Shown here piece after piece: positions 61,691 through 64,000 of a DNA stretch of 64,000 nucleotides (positions within the stretch are counted from its first letter, which is position 1; each line of letters opens with the position of its first letter). The DNA comes from JAFGJQ01 sp964495075 (GTDB lineage Bacteria > Planctomycetota > Phycisphaerae > UBA1845). The stretch spans positions 62,001 to 126,000 of the forward strand of contig CAZBUJ010000001.1 in the NCBI GenBank assembly GCA_964495075.1, written 5' to 3'. Made by a program: the position numbers and the translations under genes. The notes under the pieces are model-generated. The model was given only the letters and a program-made list of their open reading frames with translations. It did not search any database and was not told the origin of the DNA.

Positions 61691-62365
61691 GCACGGACGG
61701 TGTCGGTCGCGCTCCATCGGCGCGATTTCAATGGCCGTCGCCGGACGATCCGACTCGCCGGTCGGCGCGCTCACCTGCCCCGCAACGCGGCGTTCGCCCA
61801 ACGTTGTCACCCCGTATTCCGGTGGCACTGTATAATAACGTTTTGCATTTGACTTATCTGCCAAAGGCAGGTATTTTACCCGTATTATGGGGGTCGTACG
61901 GGTCGGAGGGATCACGCAAGTCACCAAACCGCACAGCGTCGCAATTGCGCAGTTTTCGCGTGGGGGGAGGTCGTGGTGTGTGGAGCGACGGGAGGGATGG
62001 CGCTACTTGTTCCTGTCGATCATTTCGCCGCGGCCGGGACTGTCCCCGGGCATCCATCCAGACGCACATCGCCGCGTGCGTGCTGATTTCGGTGCGGTGC
62101 AGTCCGGCATCATGAGGTCGTCAATCCCGCCCACCCCGAATGGGGGTGTCTGAGTTGGGGTGAAGGCGGCCCAGCATCGTGATTCGCATCTATTCTGAGC
62201 GGAGGGCAACGGCGCCCAGATCGTGGCGTGTCCGCCGCCGGTTCGGGGGGGCGGCGTGGCGAGTCCGTGGGGACGTCGCGGCGCACGCCCACCGCATGGC
62301 CGACCGCCGTCCCGCGCGACCACGTGTCACGGACAGGGGTAACAGGGAATTACGGAGGATTCGAA
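61691..62365. other. intergenic region before the subtilase
   Basis: A weak hairpin with T-run at 61858-61877 and a hairpin CACCCC-GAAT-GGGGTG-type near 62132-62148 are present. No gene was recognised; frames here are Arg-rich shadows. Confidence 0.4.
61858..61877 (+). terminator. small hairpin with T-run
   Basis: CTGCC (61858-61862), AAA, GGCAG (61866-61870), then GTATTTT. Five base pairs only, so a weak terminator on the + strand. Confidence 0.35.
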
Positions 62366-64000
62366 ATGAAACAGGAGCAGAGAAGACGGCGCGTGCGGGG
62401 GATGGTCAGCGTTATGGCGGCGAGCGCGTGGCTCGTGTTCACCGCGGTGAGCGAGGCGAATCCGTTCGTCCCGTTGGACTGGCAGATCCGCGTGAAGTCC
62501 GGCAAGTTCGAGGATCAGCGCAAGCATGTCAAATGGATTCGTGACCTGGACGGGAATTTCATCGACGACGAGATCGACAAGATGTCCCCGGGTGAATCGA
62601 CGCAGGTCATCGTGCAGTTGAGTGAGTGTTTGTCGCGCGAGCAGATCCGTCAGAAGTTCTTCGGTTTCGGCGACGTCAGCCAGGTGGGCACGCTGGTGGC
62701 GTATTGCGTGATCGACGACGTGCCCGTGGAGCGGATGCAGGAACTCGTGAACGATCCGGCGGTCGCGGCAATCGAGAAGCCGCGCGAAATGGAACTGCAC
62801 CTCGACACCAGCACCCGGGTCATCCGGTCGCGGGCCAGCGCGACCTTTTCACCGGAGACGTTTGCCGACGCGTTCGGGTATGACGGCAGCGGCGTCAACA
62901 TCGCGGTGGTGGACACGGGGGTCGACGATGCGGTTCACGGTGCCTTCGCGGGCAAGTTCGTGTCGGGATACAACGCATGCACGGCCGTGGCCGGGAATCC
63001 CGACGACGACGTGGACGATCCGGCGATCACCACCGGTGACGACGGCATCTGCGATACGACAGCGGCGGGTGACGACACGCAAGACCTCACGGTCGGCAGC
63101 GCGTTCGGCACCACGGTCGGCGTCACGGCCGGGCCGAACGGCGTGCTCGACACCGTGGTCGTGGGAGGTGATGACTTCGTAACTACTTTCCTGTGCGATG
63201 GGACGACTCCGGTCGTCGCGACCGGCGCGGACGGGATCTGCGATACGGCGGCGGCCGGTGACGATTATCAGGTGGTCGCGTTCGGCCAGGGGTTTCCGGG
63301 AGCGCCATGCATCGGGCCGGGCGGAAACGGCATCATTGACACGGCCCCGTCGGGTGACGACGCGGAGTTCGTTCTGTACCACGGCACGCATGTGGCCGGC
63401 ACCGCGCTGGGCCTCGGTGTGGGCGGTGGTTGTCGACCGGCCGGCAACGGTTCGGGGCCGAACAATTGTGAAGGCGTGGCCCCGGGTGCGGGTCTGGTCG
63501 ATGTCAAGGTTTTCGCCCCCGGGTGCTTCACGACCGATGTCGTGATCATTGACGCGCTCGAGTGGATCTGGCTCGACGGATCGGCCGACGTGGTCAATAT
63601 GAGCCTCGGCTCGAACTCGCCGGCCGACGGCACGGATACGCTGTCGAACGTCATCAACGCCCTCGTTTCAAACGACATCGCGGTGTCGGTGTCCGCCGGC
63701 AATTCGTACGCGAACTGCCTGGGTGCCGTCGCCGCCTCGTCGCTGGCGGTCACGGTGGCGAGCGCCAACGATCGGGGGATGGTGGATAGGGACAACTCGC
63801 TGTACAGCGCGTTCTCGACGTACGGGCCGCGGGTGGATTTCGACATAACGGATCCGTTCGTGGGGATGCTGAAGCCCGACGTTGCGGCGCCCGGGTCGGA
63901 CATCTTTTCGGCAGAGGGCGATACGGGGGGTGACTACCACTCTCTCAGCGGGACGTCGATGGCGTCACCGCACGTGGCCGGCGCGATGGCCCTGCTGATC
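62366..64000 (+). CDS. secreted subtilisin-like (S8) protease, N-terminal part
   Basis: Cut by the window end; 545 residues are visible. A signal peptide (about 1-31, VMAASAWLVFTAVSEA) and a propeptide (about 45-145) come first. The catalytic Asp183 is in IAVVDTGVDD, His342 in HGTHVAGTA and Ser531 in GTSMASPHVAGAMALL, with the oxyanion Asn in SAGNSYAN. Between Asp and His lies an inserted block of four repeats of about 32 residues (GDDGICDTTAAGDD, PNGVLDTVVVGGDD, GADGICDTAAAGDD, GGNGIIDTAPSGDD, residues 224-332), acidic and possibly calcium-binding. GGAGG lies seven bases upstream of ATG 62366. A C-terminal sorting domain may follow outside the window. Confidence 0.93.
   Translation, partial: MKQEQRRRRVRGMVSVMAASAWLVFTAVSEANPFVPLDWQIRVKSGKFEDQRKHVKWIRDLDGNFIDDEIDKMSPGESTQVIVQLSECLSREQIRQKFFGFGDVSQVGTLVAYCVIDDVPVERMQELVNDPAVAAIEKPREMELHLDTSTRVIRSRASATFSPETFADAFGYDGSGVNIAVVDTGVDDAVHGAFAGKFVSGYNACTAVAGNPDDDVDDPAITTGDDGICDTTAAGDDTQDLTVGSAFGTTVGVTAGPNGVLDTVVVGGDDFVTTFLCDGTTPVVATGADGICDTAAAGDDYQVVAFGQGFPGAPCIGPGGNGIIDTAPSGDDAEFVLYHGTHVAGTALGLGVGGGCRPAGNGSGPNNCEGVAPGAGLVDVKVFAPGCFTTDVVIIDALEWIWLDGSADVVNMSLGSNSPADGTDTLSNVINALVSNDIAVSVSAGNSYANCLGAVAASSLAVTVASANDRGMVDRDNSLYSAFSTYGPRVDFDITDPFVGMLKPDVAAPGSDIFSAEGDTGGDYHSLSGTSMASPHVAGAMALLI

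Overview
The window looks like a chromosomal stretch of a G+C-rich, Gram-negative-type bacterium of the Planctomycetota, probably a Phycisphaerae-like lineage. The evidence is a PEP-CTERM exosortase substrate with a terminal Arg tail (6416-7054), an inserted GxDGICDT-type repeat block in a secreted subtilase (62366-64000), tyrosine recombinases of the kind common in planctomycetes, many short lipoproteins and one-helix exported proteins, and housekeeping genes scattered in short operons. Assignment to a genus is not possible from sequence alone. Most intact genes have G or C in the third codon position. The metal-efflux block at 54-61 kb has visibly more balanced codon use.

Layout. 0-7.5 kb: a membrane-fusion adaptor with a YIP1-like membrane protein, an MFS-like carrier, a gatC-gatA-amidohydrolase operon, a PEP-CTERM protein and rpmB. 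7.6-11.4 kb: an ECF sigma factor, an overlapping one-helix protein (probable anti-sigma factor) and an exported helical protein built from an ungapped 155-residue duplication, then a TPR lipoprotein. 11.6-20.3 kb: ffh, nth, then the type II fatty-acid cluster rpmF-plsX-fabH-fabD-fabG-acpP-fabF ending with a FliN-like gene. 20.4-27.3 kb: cca and rsmD, a cysteine-cluster protein with a lipoprotein, a decayed IS1380 transposase, a two-lobed retropepsin-like protein, and a run of small exported proteins around a PD-(D/E)xK-like protein. 27.7-30 kb: a winged-helix regulator with a long basic tail, coupled to a homolog of the eukaryotic tRNA-queuosine mannosyltransferase. 30-37.7 kb: a FAS1 protein, a TPR protein, a sugar-transfer ATP-grasp protein, and a three-gene signalling operon (HTH-receiver, HDOD-histidine kinase, receiver). 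37.8-52.5 kb: mnmG, acs, a DUF190-CrcB pair, ade, an RDD protein, an alpha/beta hydrolase, a DinB protein, ltaE, and phenylalanine hydroxylase facing its pterin dehydratase.

52.8-61.7 kb is an accessory island. It starts at tRNA-Gly(GCC) and a broken tyrosine recombinase, holds a CusA/CusB/CusC-type metal efflux operon with small coupled cysteine-rich or lipoprotein genes, and ends in a second recombinase remnant. Every junction from cusC to its small lipoprotein and from cusA to the broken cation transporter is an ATGA stop/start overlap, so the island was one translationally coupled unit. The efflux adaptor carries four identically spaced C-x2-H-x6-C-x2-C-x-P repeats.

The parts most worth attention are the queuosine mannosyltransferase homolog and its coupled regulator, the sigma/anti-sigma/duplicated-sensor triad, the metal-binding repeats and small genes of the efflux island, and the small-protein cluster at 25.4-27.3 kb. 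No CRISPR array, rRNA or phage structural gene was seen.
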